This document shows positions 23,801 through 36,640 of a stretch of DNA of 64,000 nucleotides, piece by piece (within the stretch, counting starts at the first letter, position 1; every line of letters starts with the position of its first letter). The stretch is from assembly GCF_008831285.2 (NCBI RefSeq), contig NC_045142.1, forward strand, positions 20,649,354 through 20,713,353. Direction: 5' to 3'. The translations under genes were made by a program, and so were the position numbers. The notes under the pieces were generated by a model. It was given only the letters and a program-made list of their open reading frames with translations, was not told the origin of the DNA and did no database searches. The stretch is from Nymphaea colorata. Taxonomy: Eukaryota > Streptophyta > Magnoliopsida > Nymphaeales > Nymphaeaceae.

Positions 23801-26800
23801 CCCATTTACATGCATATGAACTTGTGATTTCAATCATTAAAATCATTCGTTATACATGTAATAACAGGTGAGACACATTATATTAAATATGAGTGAGTAA
23901 ATCAATCACTTGAATCTCATTCATTTTCCTTTAATCTTGTGATTTCAATTCACTATTTAAGCACATTGAATTAAACATGTGTGATCAAAAGAATCACTTA
24001 AATTCCACTCGTAATGATAGGAACATGTGATTTCCATTCCCTAAATCGTTCACTGTGGATGTAACAAGAAATTAAACTCATTGGATTATTTAAAAGAGAT
24101 CAAACAAATTGTGATTTCAATCATTTAAATCATTCATTATCAATGTAACAACAAGTGAGACACATTTGATTAAATATAAGTCAGCAAATGAATCACTTGA
24201 TCCTCATTCATTTTCTTTTAAGCTTGTGATTTCAGTCTACTAAATCATTCAATACAGATGTAACAACAAGTTTGGCACATTCAATTAAATATGCGTCATC
24301 AAAAGCATCACTTAAACCAACTCGCTTTGATAGGAACTTGTGATTTTATCTCTTAAATTGTTCCTTATGTATGTAACAAGAAGTTAAGCTGATTGCATTA
24401 GATACAAGGGATTAAACAAATGCATTTGTCTCATTTCCATCCCCATAAACTAGTGATTTTAATAATTTTAATCATTCATTATAGACATTATAACAAGCGA
24501 AACATATTAGATTAACTATTAAGGATCATATGAACGAGTTGAATCTGATTGATTTTCAAAAAAACATGTGATTTCAATCCACTAAATCATTGGATGTGAA
24601 AGAATCAACCAGTTAACCACATCCAATTAAATATGTGTGATCAAATGAATCAATCAAATCTCTTTCACATTGATACGAACTTGTTATTTCAATGTCTTAG
24701 ATCGTTCATTAAAAATATAAATACATGTTCAACTTATTGGATTAACTACAACGGATAAAACTAATGCATGATCCAATTTGTATCTATATGAACTTGTGAT
24801 TGCAATCATTTAAATCATTCGTTATATATGTAATAACAAGTGAAACAGATTATGTTTACTGTGATTGAGCAAATGAATCACTTGAATCTCGTTCTTTTTC
24901 TTTTAAACTTGCCACTTCAATCTACTAAATCATTCAATATGAATTAACAACATGTTAAGCATATTCAATTTAATATGCGTGATCAAATGAATCAAATAAA
25001 TCCCACTATTATTCAAACGAACTTGTAATTTCTCTCGTTTAAATCATTCATTATAAATGCAACAACAAGTTCAACTAATTGGATTAACGACACTGTTCTA
25101 ACTAACGCTTATACATACGAACCTGTGATTTCAATCATTTAAATCATTCATTACAGATGTAATAACAAGTGAGGCACATTATATTAAATATAAGTGAGCA
25201 AATGATTTACTTGAATATCATTAATTTTCTTTTGAATTTGTGATTTCTATCTACTAAATCATTCAATATGTATGTAACAACAAGTTAAGCACATTCAATT
25301 AAATATGGGTAATCAAAAGAATTCCTTAAATCCCACTCGTATTGAAACAAACTTGTGACTTCATCCCTTAAATCGTTCACTATAGATGTAACAAGAATTT
25401 AAACTTTTACATTAGATGCACGGCATCAAATAAATTAATTGGCCCCATTTGTATCCATATAAACTAGTGATTTTATTAATTTAAATCATTCATTATAGAC
25501 ATTGTAACACGCAAGACATATTATATTAACTATAAGAGAACATATGAACGAGTTGAATCTCATTGATTTTCATACAAACTTGTGATTTCAATCCACCAAA
25601 TCATTTAATATGTATTATTAAAATGTTATACACATTTAATTTAATATGTGTGATCAAATGAATCAATTAAATCCCACTATTACTGACACAAACTTGTGAT
25701 TTCTTTTCCTTAGATCATTCATCGTAGATGTAACAAAAAGGTTAAACGATTGAATTAACTACAAGGTGTGTAACTAAGGTAATGATCCCATTTACGTACA
25801 TATGAACTTATGATTTCAATCATTAAAATCATTCGTTATACATGTAATAACAAGTGAGACACATTATATTAAATATGAGTGAGCAAATCAATCACTTGAA
25901 TCTCATTCATTTTCTTTTAATCTTGTCATTTCAATTCACTATATCATTTAATATGGATATAATAACAAGTTAAACACATTGAATTAAATATGCGTGATCA
26001 AAAGAATCACTTAAATTCCACTCGTAATGATAGGAACTTGTGATTTTCATTCCTTAAATCGTTCACTGTGGATGTAACAAGAAGTCAAACTCGTTGGATT
26101 ATTTAAAATAGATCCAACAAATTGTGATTTCAATCATTTAAAAAATTCGTTATCAATGTAACAACAAGTGAGACATATTAGATTAAATATAAGTAAGCAA
26201 ATGAATCACTTGATTCTCATTCATTTTCTTTTAAGCTTGTGATTTCAGTCTACTAAATCATTCAATACGGATGTAACAACAAGTTAGGCACATTCAATTA
26301 AATATGCATCATCAAAAGCATCACTTAAACCAACTCGCATTGATAGGAACTCGTGATTTCATCTCTTAAATTGTTCCCTATGTATGTAACAAGAAGTTAA
26401 GCTCATTGCATTAGATACAAGAGATTAAACAAATGCATTTGTCTCATTTCTATCTATATAAACTAGTGATTTTAATCATTTTAATCATTCATTATAGACA
26501 TCGTAACAAGCGAAACATATTAGATTAACTATAACGGATCATATGAACGAGTTGAATCTGATTGATTTTCATAAAAACATATGATTTCAATCCACTAAAT
26601 CATTGGATGTGAAAGAATCAACAAGTTAACCACATCCAATTAAATATGTGTGATCAAATGAATCAATTAAATCTCTTATATTGATACGAACTTGTGATTT
26701 CAATGTCTTAGATCGTTCATTAGAAATATAAATACATGTTCAACTTATTAGATTAACTACAAGTGATAAAACTAATGCATAGATCCAATTTGTATCTATA

Positions 26801-29800
26801 TGAACCTGTGATTACAATCATTTAAATCATTCGTTATATATGTAATAACAAGTGAAATAGATTATGTTTACTGTGATTGAGCAAATGAATCACTTGAATC
26901 TCGTTCTTTTTCATTTAAACTTGTGACTTCAATCCACTAAATCATTCAAAATGAATTAACTACATGTTAAGCATATTCAATTTAATATGCGTGATCAAAT
27001 GAATCAATTAAATCTCACTATTATTCAAACGAACTTGTGATTTCTTTCCTTTAAATCATTCATTATAAATGCAACAATAAGTTCAACTAATTGGATTAAC
27101 CACACTGTTCTAACTAACGCTTATACATATGAACCTGTGATTTCAATCATTTAAATCGTTCATTATAGATGTAATAACAAGTGAGACACATTACATTAAA
27201 TATAAGAGAGCAAATGAATTACTTGAATCTCATTCATTTTCTTTTGAATTTCTGACTTCTATCTACTAAATCATTTAATATGTATGTAACAACAAGTTAA
27301 GCACATTCAATTAAATATGGGTGATCAAAAGAATTCCTTAAATCCCACTCGTATTGATACAAACTTGTGATTTCATCCCTTAAATCGTTCACTATGGATG
27401 TAACAAGAATTTAAACTTTTGCATTAGATGCAAGGGATCAAATAAATTCATTGGTCCCATTTGTATCCACTTAAACTAGTGATTTTATTAATTTAAATCA
27501 TTCATTATAGACATTGTAACACGCAAGACATATTATATTAACTATAAGGGATCATATGAACGAGTTGAATCTCATTGATTTTCATACAAACTTGTGATTT
27601 CAATCCACTAAATCGTTTAATATGTATTAATAAAATGTTATACACATTTAATTTAATATGTGTGATCAAATGAATCAATTAAATCCCACTATTATTGACA
27701 CAAACTTGTGATTTCTTTTCCTTAGATCATTCATCATAAATGTAACAACAAGTTCAACCGATTGAATTATCTACAAGATGTGTAACTAAGGTAATGATCC
27801 CATTACATACATATGAACTTGTGATTTCAATCATTAAAATCATTCATTATACATGTAATAACAAGTGAGACTCATTATATTAAATATGAGTGAGCAAATC
27901 AATCACTTGAATCTCATTCATTTTCTTTTAATCTTGTGATTTCAATTCACTATATCATTTAATATGGATATAATAACAAGTTAAGCACATTGAATTAAAT
28001 ATGTGTGGACAAAAGAATCGCTTAAATTCCACTCGTAATGATAGGAACTTGTGATTTCCATTCCTTAAATCGTTCATTGTGGATGTAACAAGAAATTAAA
28101 CTCGTTGGATTATTTAAAAGAGATCAAACAAATTGTGATTTCAATCATTTAAATCATTCATTATCAATGTAACAACAAGAGAGACATATTAGATTCAATA
28201 TAAGTAAGAAAATGAATCACTTGATTCTCATTCATTTTCTTTTAAGCTTGTGATTTCAGTCTACTAAATCATTCAATACGGATGTAACAACAAGTTAGGA
28301 ACATTCAATAAAATATGCGTCATCAAAAGCATCACTTAAACCAACTCGCATTGATAGGAACTTGTGATTTCATCTCTTAAATTGTTCCCTATGTTTGTAA
28401 CAAGAAGTTAAGCTCATTGCATTAGGTACAAGAGATTAAACAAATGCATTTGTCTCATTTCTATCTATATAAACTAGTCATTTTAATCATTTTAATCATT
28501 CATTATAAACATTGTAACAAGCGAAACATATTAGATTAACTATAAATGATCATATGAACGAGTTGAATCTGATTGATTTTCATAAAAACATGTGATTTCA
28601 ATCCACTAAATCATTGGATGTGAAAGAATCAACAAGTTAACCACATCCAATTAAATATGTGTGATCAAATGAATCAATTAAATCTCTCTCATATTGATAC
28701 GAACTTGTGATTTCAATGTCTTAGATCGTTCATTAAAAATATAAATACATGTTCAACTTATTGGATTTACTACAAGGGATAAAACTAATGCATAGATCCA
28801 ATTTGTATCTATATGAACTTGTGATTGCAATAATTTAAATCATTCGTTATATATGTAATAACAAGTGAAATAGATTATGTTTACTGTGATTGAGCAAATG
28901 AATCACTTGAATCTCGTTCTTTTTCATTTAAACTTGCGACTTCAATCCACTAAATCATTCAATATGAATTAATAACATGTTAAGCATATTCAAATTAATA
29001 TGCGTGATCAAATGAATCAATTAAATCTCACTATTATTCAAACGAACTTGTAATTTCTTTCCTTTAAATCATTCATTATAGATGCAACAACAAGTTCAAC
29101 TAATTGTATTAACCACACTGTTCTAACTAACGGTTATACATATGAACTTGTGGTTTCAATCATTTAAATCTTTGATTATAGATGTAATAACAAGTGAGAC
29201 ACATTACATTAAATATAAGTGAGCAAATGAATTACTTGAATCTCATTCATTTTCTTTTGAATTTGTAATTTCTATCTACTAAATCATTCAATATGTATGT
29301 AACTACAAGTTAAGCACATTCAATTAAATATGGGTGATCAAAAGAATTCTTTAAATCTCACTCGTATTGATACAAACTTGTGATTTCATCCCTTAAATCG
29401 TTCACTATGGATGTAACAAGAATTTAAACTTTTGCATTAGATGCAAGGGATCAAATAAATTCATTGATCCCATTTGTATCCATATAAACTAGTCATTTTA
29501 TTAATTTAAATCATTCATTATAGACATTGTAACACGCAAGACATATTATATTAACTATAAGAGATCATATGAACGAGTTGAATCTCATTGATTTTCATAC
29601 AAACTTGTGATTTCAATCCACTAAATCATTTAATATGTATTAATAAAATGTTATATACATTTAATTTAATACGTGTGATCAAATGAATCAATTAAATCCC
29701 ACTATTATTGACACAAACTTGTGATTTCTTTTCCTTAGATCATTCATCATAGATGTAAGAACAAGGTTAACCGATTGGATTAACTACAAGGTGTGTGACT

Positions 29801-32690
29801 AAGGTAATGATCCCATTTACATACATATGAACTTGTGATTTCAATCATTAAAATCATTCATTATACATGTAATAACAAGTGAGACACATTATATTAAATA
29901 TTAGTGAGCAAATCAATCACTTGAATCTCATTCATTTTCTTTTAATCTTGTGATTTCAATTCACTATATCATTTAATATGGATATAATAACAAGTTAAGC
30001 ACATTGAATTAAATATGCGTGATCAAAAGAATCACTTAATTCCACTCGTAATGATAGAAACTTGTGATTTCCATTCCCTAAATCGTTCATAGTGGATGTA
30101 ACAAGAAATTAAACTCGTTGGATTATTTAAAAGAGATCATACAAATTGTGATTTCAATCATTTAAATCATTCATTATCAATGTAGCAACAAGTGAGACAC
30201 ATTAGATTAAATATAAGTAAGCAAATGAATCACTTGATTCTCATTCATTTTCTTTTAAGCTTGTGTTTTCAGTCTACTAAATCATTCAATACGGATGTAA
30301 CAACAAGTTAGGCACATTCAATTAAATATGCGTCATCAAAAGCATCACTTAAACCAACTCGCATTGATAGGAACTTGTGATTTCATCTCTTAAATTGTTC
30401 CCTATGTATGTAACAAGAAGTTAAGCTCATTGCATTAGATACAAGGGATTAAACAAATGCATTGGTCTCATTTCTATCCATATAAACTAGTGATTTTAAT
30501 CATTTTCATCATTCATTATAGACATTGTAACAAGCAAAACATATTAGATTAACTATAAAGGATCATATGAACGAGTTGAATCTGATTGATTTTCATACAA
30601 ACATGTGATTTCAATCCACTAAATCATTGAATGTGAAAGAAACAACGAGTTAACTACGTTGAATTAAATATGTGTGATCAAATGAATCAATTAAATCTCT
30701 CTCATATTGATACGAACTTTTATTTCAATGTCTTAGATCGTTCATTTGAGATATAACTACATGTTCAACTTATTCGATTAACTACAAGGGATAAAACTAA
30801 TGCATAGATCCAATTTGTATATATATGAACTTGTTATTGCAATAATTTAAATCATTCATTATATATGTAATAACAAGTGAAAAAGATTATGTTTACTGTG
30901 ATTGAGCAAATGAATCACTTGAATCTCTTTCTTTTTCATTTGAACTTGCGATTTCAGTCCACTAAATTATTCAATATGGTTTAATAACATGTTAAGCACA
31001 TTTTATTTAACATGTGTGATCAAATGAATCAATTAAATCCAACTAATATTGATACAAACTTGTGATTTCTTTCCCCTATATCATTCATTATAGATGTAAC
31101 GACAAGTTCAACTAATTGGATTAACAACAAGGGATGTAACTAATGCATAGATCCCATTTATATACATATGAACTTGTCATTTCAATGATTTAAATCATTC
31201 TTAATAGATGTAATAACAGGCGAGACACATTACATTAAATATAAGCGAGCAAATGAATCTCTTGAATCTCATTCATTATCTTTTAAACTTGTGATTTCTA
31301 TCCACTAAATCATTCAATATGGATGTAACAACAAGTTAAGCACATTCAATTAAATATGCGTGATCAAAAGAATCACTTAATGACCATAAATCGTTCACTA
31401 TAGATGTAACAAGAAGGTAAACTGATTGGATTTTAGAAACAAGGGATCAAACAAATGCATTGGTCCCTTTTGTGTCTATATAAACTAGTGATTTTAATAA
31501 TTTAAATCACATTATTGACATTGTAACAAGCAAAACATATTAGATTAACTATAAGGGATTATATGAATGAGTTCAATCTCATTCATTTTCTAGCAAACTT
31601 GTGATTTATATCCACTAAATCATTCAATGTGAATTTAACAACAAGTTAACCACATTCAATTAAATGTGTGCAATCAAATGAATCAATTAGATCTCTCTCG
31701 TATTGATATGAACTTATGATTTAAATCTCTTTGATCTTTTATTGGAGATATAATGACAAGTTAAACTCATTGGATTAACTATGGATGATCAAACTAATGC
31801 ATAGATCTCATTTGAATCCATATGAACTTGTCATCACAATCATTAAAATCATTCATTGTAGATGTAATAACAAGTGAAACACATTATATTTTCTGTGATT
31901 GAGCAAATGAATCACTTGAATCTCATTCGTTATCATTTAAACTTGTGATTTCAATCCACTAAATCATTCAATATGAATTAACAACATGTTAAGCATATTT
32001 AATTTAAGATGCATGATCAAATGAATCAATTAAATCCCACTATTATTCATACAAACTTATAATTTCTTTCCCTTAAATCATTCATTTTAGATGCAATAAC
32101 AAGTTCAACTGATTGGATTAACTACATTGTTCTAACTAATGCATATACATATGAACTTGTGATTTCAATCATTTAAATGATTCATTATAGATGTAATAAC
32201 AAGTGAAACACATTACATTAAATATAAGTGAGCAAATGAATCACTTGAATTTCATTCATTTTCTTTTAAACTTGTAATTTCTATCAACTAAATCATTCAA
32301 TATGGATGTAACAACAACATAAGCACATCTAGTTAAATAAGTGTGGTCAAATGAATCACTTAAATCCCACTCGTATTGATAGGAACTTGTGATTTCAATC
32401 TCTTAAATCATTCACTATAGATGTAATAAGAAGTTAAACTCATTGGATTAGATACAAGGGATCAAACAAATGCATTGGTCCCAATTGTATCCATATAAAC
32501 TAGTGATTTTAATCATTTAAATCATTCATTATAGACATTGTAACAAGCGAAATTTTTTAGATTAACTTTGTGTGATGATATGAATGAGTTGAATCTCATT
32601 CATTTTCATACAAACTTGTGGTTTCAATCCACTAAATCATTCAATATGAATATAACAACAATTTAACCACATTCAATTAAAAGGTGCATG
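17806..32690. repeat. AT-rich satellite array, ~112-bp monomer in an 18-monomer higher-order repeat
   Basis: About 14.9 kb of head-to-tail monomers of 108-116 bp. Each starts near CTTGTGATTTCAAT, followed by a TAAATCATTCATTATAGATG-like core. Six monomer types can be told apart (a to f) by their 3' halves: a has AAGTGAGACACATTA, b has GCACATTCAATTAAATATG, c has CATTAGATACAAGGGAT, d has GACATTGTAACA, e has TGTGTGATCAAATGAATCAA, and f has GGATTAACTAC. The landmark TGCATAGATC recurs at 18761, 20766, 22778, 24765, 26776, 28789 and 30801. This gives units of 2005, 2012, 1987, 2011, 2013 and 2012 bp. Each unit has 18 monomers in the order aef abcdef abc abcdef. No protein is coded. The length and higher-order order resemble plant centromeric or pericentromeric satellites, but position on the chromosome is inference. 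Confidence 0.95.
30801..32690. repeat. Right edge of the satellite: 9-monomer, ~1.0-kb units
   Basis: From 30801 the landmark comes again after 997 bp (31798) instead of ~2010 bp. The monomer order here is aef abcdef, once complete, then aef abcd and a partial e. The abc abcdef half of the 18-mer is missing. Monomers also differ more from the inner consensus, including a shortened b/c junction near 31380. The array ends in monomer e at about 32690 (CATTCAATTAAAAGG) and goes straight into non-satellite sequence. Greater divergence at array edges is normal for satellites that are homogenised by unequal exchange. Confidence 0.85.
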
Positions 32691-32875
32691 TTGTAAAGCA
32701 AAAAAACATTTTGGAGTCAATCTGCAGCTTTTGAAGCCATCTTCTTGTGGATCATCAGATAAAGTGCATATCAAAGAAAGTACTTCATGCACATGTACTA
32801 TAATGAATGAAAACAAATCCAATTCAACTGTGGCTGTGTGTCCAGCTTCTGGATTGAATACATGTACCTTTCATA
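32691..32875. other. Junction between satellite and the JMJ fragment
   Basis: About 185 bp of non-satellite sequence. It may hold the degraded start of exon 1; parts read in other frames with Cys-rich words, but they are interrupted by stops. No repeat ends or target duplication were seen at the junction. Confidence 0.4.
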
Positions 32876-33928
32876 TTGAAAAAGACATTGCATGAACCTG
32901 TGCCAATAGAAATTGGCTCTATTGTTCCTCAAAAGCTATGGTGCAGTAAGGAAGCCATATTTCCTAAAGGTATGCTTATGTTTTTCTTGTGCCCCTATGA
33001 TGTCCTTGGTTCACCTTTTGAGTTAATATATGTTGATGATAAAGGGTCACTGTTGCCAACTTTCTGTAGGATATAAGAGTCGTGTCATGTTCTTTGATAT
33101 ACTTGATCCAACACAAATTTGTAGCCATACCTCGAACGTATTTGATGTTGGACTGCTTGGGCTCATGTTTAAGGTAAGCTGGCAACTCATTTGATTGCTA
33201 AACTAATTAAGGCATCACATTTTTAAGGCTTATCACTAAGCAAATGGTGGACATTGTCTTCTTAACATTTAATGGAGTTATCTATGGGAACCACTTTTTC
33301 TATGTTCACAATGAGAGCACCATATACCAGCTTAGTTACAATGCTTGACATGTTCACAGACTCATCCAAGCTGTGGAATCTGTATTCAAGTTTGGAATTG
33401 GGAGTAACTATTCAAAGTAGCAGCTTTGTATTTATCCAACTGCCCTTGATTCAAACTTTAATGGCTGCATAGTATAAATAATTTTGCTAGGTAAACCTTA
33501 TCCTTTCACTAATTATACCAAGTTTGGATAGAACCCGACTCTTTTTTGGCTAGACCAATGGAAGCTTGAATCTGAATGTATTTGTATGATTAATTACGCC
33601 TCTGATTTTCATCAAGATTTTCCTTCCTTTCTCAAGTTCCATGTCCTATATTTTGACTGCCATAACCCTATTTTGGTTACTGTTGGTGGTCGTTCTTGAA
33701 ATTTATATACCTGTGAATGTAATATGACAGGTTACAGTTGAGGACAATCCAACTGAAGTCTTTATGCATGCTTCTCCTAGGAAGTGCTGGGACTTGGTGT
33801 GTCAGAGGCTTAATGTAGAAATAGAAAAGTTACAAGGCCTCGAAGTGCAGAACTTGCCACCATTGCAACTCCCGGGAAGTCTTGATGGACTTAAGATGTT
33901 TGGATTTTCTTCCTTGCAAATTATTGAG
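32876..33928 (+). pseudogene. JmjC-type histone demethylase fragment, FYRN/FYRC region (three exons)
   Basis: Plant JMJ14/15/18-type proteins remove methyl groups from histone H3K4; their C-terminal FYRN and FYRC domains bind chromatin partners. Three exons fit. The first is 32876-32969 (HEPVPIEIGSIVPQKLWCSK, ending IFPK). The second is 33070-33173 (YKSRV, then DILDPTQICS and GLLGLMFK). The third is 33731-33928 (VTVEDNPTEVFMHAS, CWDLVCQRLN, then LPGSLDGLKMFGFSS). The introns are 100 and 557 bp with GT-AG ends and consistent phase. The catalytic JmjC domain, zinc finger and the last FYRC residues are missing. Upstream of 32876 the frame meets a stop, and the satellite begins only ~190 bp away. 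A weak match to the next exon (AlxDGKCN-like) lies right after a 31-bp gap at 33960, too short for an intron. I call it a truncated gene fragment, possibly transduplicated or cut by satellite spread. Confidence 0.8.
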
Positions 33929-34755
33929 GTAAGAATGTCTTCATTCTTCTTTTGTTGTAGCCTTGAAGGATGGAAAGTGCAATATGGAAATTATCAATGA
34001 CATCTGTATAGCCCATTGGGTAAAGTTTAGCTTAGTGCCTTTGTCACTATTGGCCAGAGCTGGATTTTTATAACTGTTATTCTTCCCCCAAGGCCAAATA
34101 TAATGCTCGCAATTTATTGGGTTCATTGTTACTTTGACTTCATCAGTAAATACCAAATCCATATAAAAATGGGTAGCTAGAGGTAGATATAGGTAACCAT
34201 ACCTATGCTCCATGTTTTGCAATATCCAATTGTTTTCCATGGATGGTGTTCCTTTGAATACATTGGACGTATCGGTCTGTCACCTTATTTTTAAATTTTT
34301 TAAAAGTGGACCACTTCATATTTTTTTAAATAACATGCTTTTCGTAAAAACTATCAAATACAGATTTCAATCCAACATCCACTAATATGGGGAGCCAAGA
34401 TGATTTCTTTGTTTTAATACGATCCTCTTATCACAAAATTACTTTCTATGACTTCAGCTAGCATTTCACTTTTTAAAATAGGAATTTTACTTCATGGCGT
34501 CATTTTGACGTTTAAATTAAAAAACACAGTGCGTAGATAAATTGCAATAAGATTGCATTAGTTTGAAATTATAAGCAAAAAGAAGACCCCAACAAAGAAT
34601 CCACAAATATGTTTGTGTTATTACTGTAAAAAGGTGTGGAAGCTAATTACCCTGAATCATGAATTGCGTCACGTTTTCATAGTCAAAACTTTGTTCAAAA
34701 TAGAAGGAATTTAGTTCAAATTAGATCCACAAGAGAAACCTTAGGCCGTGTTTGA
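33929..34755. other. No gene seen
   Basis: AT-rich sequence. The 99-residue minus-strand frame at 33941-34240 has no recognisable domain and overlaps the end of the JMJ fragment on the other strand. Near 34744, GGCCGTGTTTGATTAC resembles the ends of small plant DNA transposons, but no partner end was found. Confidence 0.4.
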
Positions 34756-35690
34756 TTACTTTGGATCTCAGAACCTTTACGTGCTTCAACTGTAGTATAT
34801 GTAGAAGAAGCTGGTACGGAGAACTGGCGGAAGGGCCTATCAAATCATCCCTCCCTTGCAGCTTGGATTACCAGCTTTCCTGTAGCTATTGCCTGGCCCC
34901 TTCCCGAGCAGATAGCATGCACCACCTTGCCAAAAGAAAAAGATAGAACATGAGACTTCTGGAACTCAAGCCCCTTCGTTCAGAGGTAACCACAGACTCG
35001 AGGATCACTCATGCCTGCCCGAATTCCTAAAGAATTGCTATTTTGTTTTGTCTTTTCAAAAGTAGTAATGACATACAATTTTTGGTATCCAGCCCTAGAT
35101 CTGGTCGAAGAAGCAGTAGTTTACCCAGTCCTTTCCAATGCTACAAGGCTACGAGAGGACCGAGCGAAAATGACCGAACAGTTTTCAAGTCTCTTTCACG
35201 AATGGAAAAAGATGGTGAGTGGATTCCACATGCTCAACCGGAGACCTGTGTCAGAGAAAGGTCCTTTTGGCAGAGAAAGATGTATCGACGGAAACTTCAA
35301 TGAAGAGCTTGAAACAACAGACATTGCATTGGAACCTCTCCACAGCTCCCGTTCTCTGAAGATCAAAATTGGGGTTCCCAATGCTTGGCTTCCAAAACAA
35401 AGGCTTTGAAGACATAGATTCAAGACAAGTCTTCGTGGAAGGCCCAGACCACGTTAGAGGGAATTTCTATTTCACAAAGCGGTCAAAGACAGAGGGCAGT
35501 ATTTTCTTCTCCTCGCGAGAACTTCTGGATCAGAGTCAAGCACGAGAGGTGTCGAACTTTCCGGAATGAGCTACTGCTCAAGTCGAGCTCTAGTTAAGTC
35601 AGGCGTCCAGCATGAGCATCCTGCAAAGCCCGCTGGATTGGATAGTCTCATTGGTCTATTGGGTCGGAAGCTCTTGCTTCCTATTTGTTA
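34756..35690. other. Possible mitochondrial-DNA insert (NUMT candidate)
   Basis: This stretch is visibly richer in G and C and more even in composition than its AT-rich flanks, with no homopolymer runs and few short repeats. That texture is typical of plant mitochondrial intergenic DNA. A 132-residue frame (35011-35409) is open and has overlapping open frames of 66-86 residues, also a common feature of mitochondrial ORF sequence. I do not recognise a named mitochondrial gene, so this is inference from texture. A comparison with plant mitochondrial genomes would decide it. Confidence 0.35.
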
Positions 35691-36640
35691 ATTAATTTCT
35701 GGTCCACACGACTTCAGGCAGATAAAGCAGCTACTAAAGCTATGTCTGTCAATCGAGTAGATGATTTTGGATAGTTTTGAACTACCACGGACTTGTTTCA
35801 AAACTCTCAGCCTGACAAATGATGATTGAGATGAGATTCGGCCAAGGTGGGATCTACTCAGAAGATCCATGACAAAACAAACTGTGATCTCTAATCCACA
35901 AATTTCAAATCTGTGTGGAGTGAAATCCATGGATTAGAAATCGAGCCACCCCCGTCTGATCACTTGCGCAAATCTCACAATATCGACCTATCTCCTGCCA
36001 TGGCCCTTTCTCCCCACCTAAAACCGACTAGAAGAAATGATTCTCAAAATCTTTCAAAAAGCAATTGAAACTATTGGCTGTCCATGGCCCTTTCTCTCCA
36101 CCAAAGAACACTACGAAAATAAACTGTTGGCAATGCAATGGTTTTAGAAATAGCTTTTTGAGAGAGAGAGAGAGATGTTGAAGCTCAGTCGATGGAGATG
36201 AGAGCTCCAAGCCCTCTTTAGACACTACCTTTAACACTCCTAAGTGCAGGGAACTTCAACACTTTCGATGAGCCTGAGGATTTCAAGAAAGAGAAATAAA
36301 AACCATCAGCACTGTTGATGATTTCAGACAGAGAGAGAGAGAAGGAGAGGGAGGGAGGGAGAGGGATAGAGGGAGGGAGAGGGGCAGAGGGAGGGAGATG
36401 ACTTTCCTGACCATCTCTGAGTATATCTGCAGACACTTGGAAAGAGAGAGCTCACCCACAAAAGATGCCCTTCATCTGTGATGATGAAGAGGAGATCAGT
36501 AAAAAAAAAAAACAGCCACCACCACTGAAAAGAGAGAGCTCAGCCATAGAAGATGCCCTTTGCATATGATGACGAGAGATCGTGAAAAAAAAAGACACTG
36601 CCAAGGTCAGGGCCAAGAGAGAGAGACAGAGGGCAAGGAT
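35691..36640. other. No gene seen; purine-rich simple repeats
   Basis: No gene. GA-rich runs lie at 36161-36175 and 36328-36400 (GAGAGAGAGAGA, GGGAGGGAGA), and two poly-A runs near 36500 and 36590. Two short similar blocks, AAAGAGAGAGCTCA…GAAGATGCCCTT at 36440-36472 and 36529-36560, suggest a local ~90-bp duplication. Confidence 0.5.

Noticed and set aside
17806-32690. Regular repeats that might suggest a CRISPR array
   Set aside because: Repeats are ~112 bp, contiguous and without unique spacers, in a plant-type context. This is satellite DNA.
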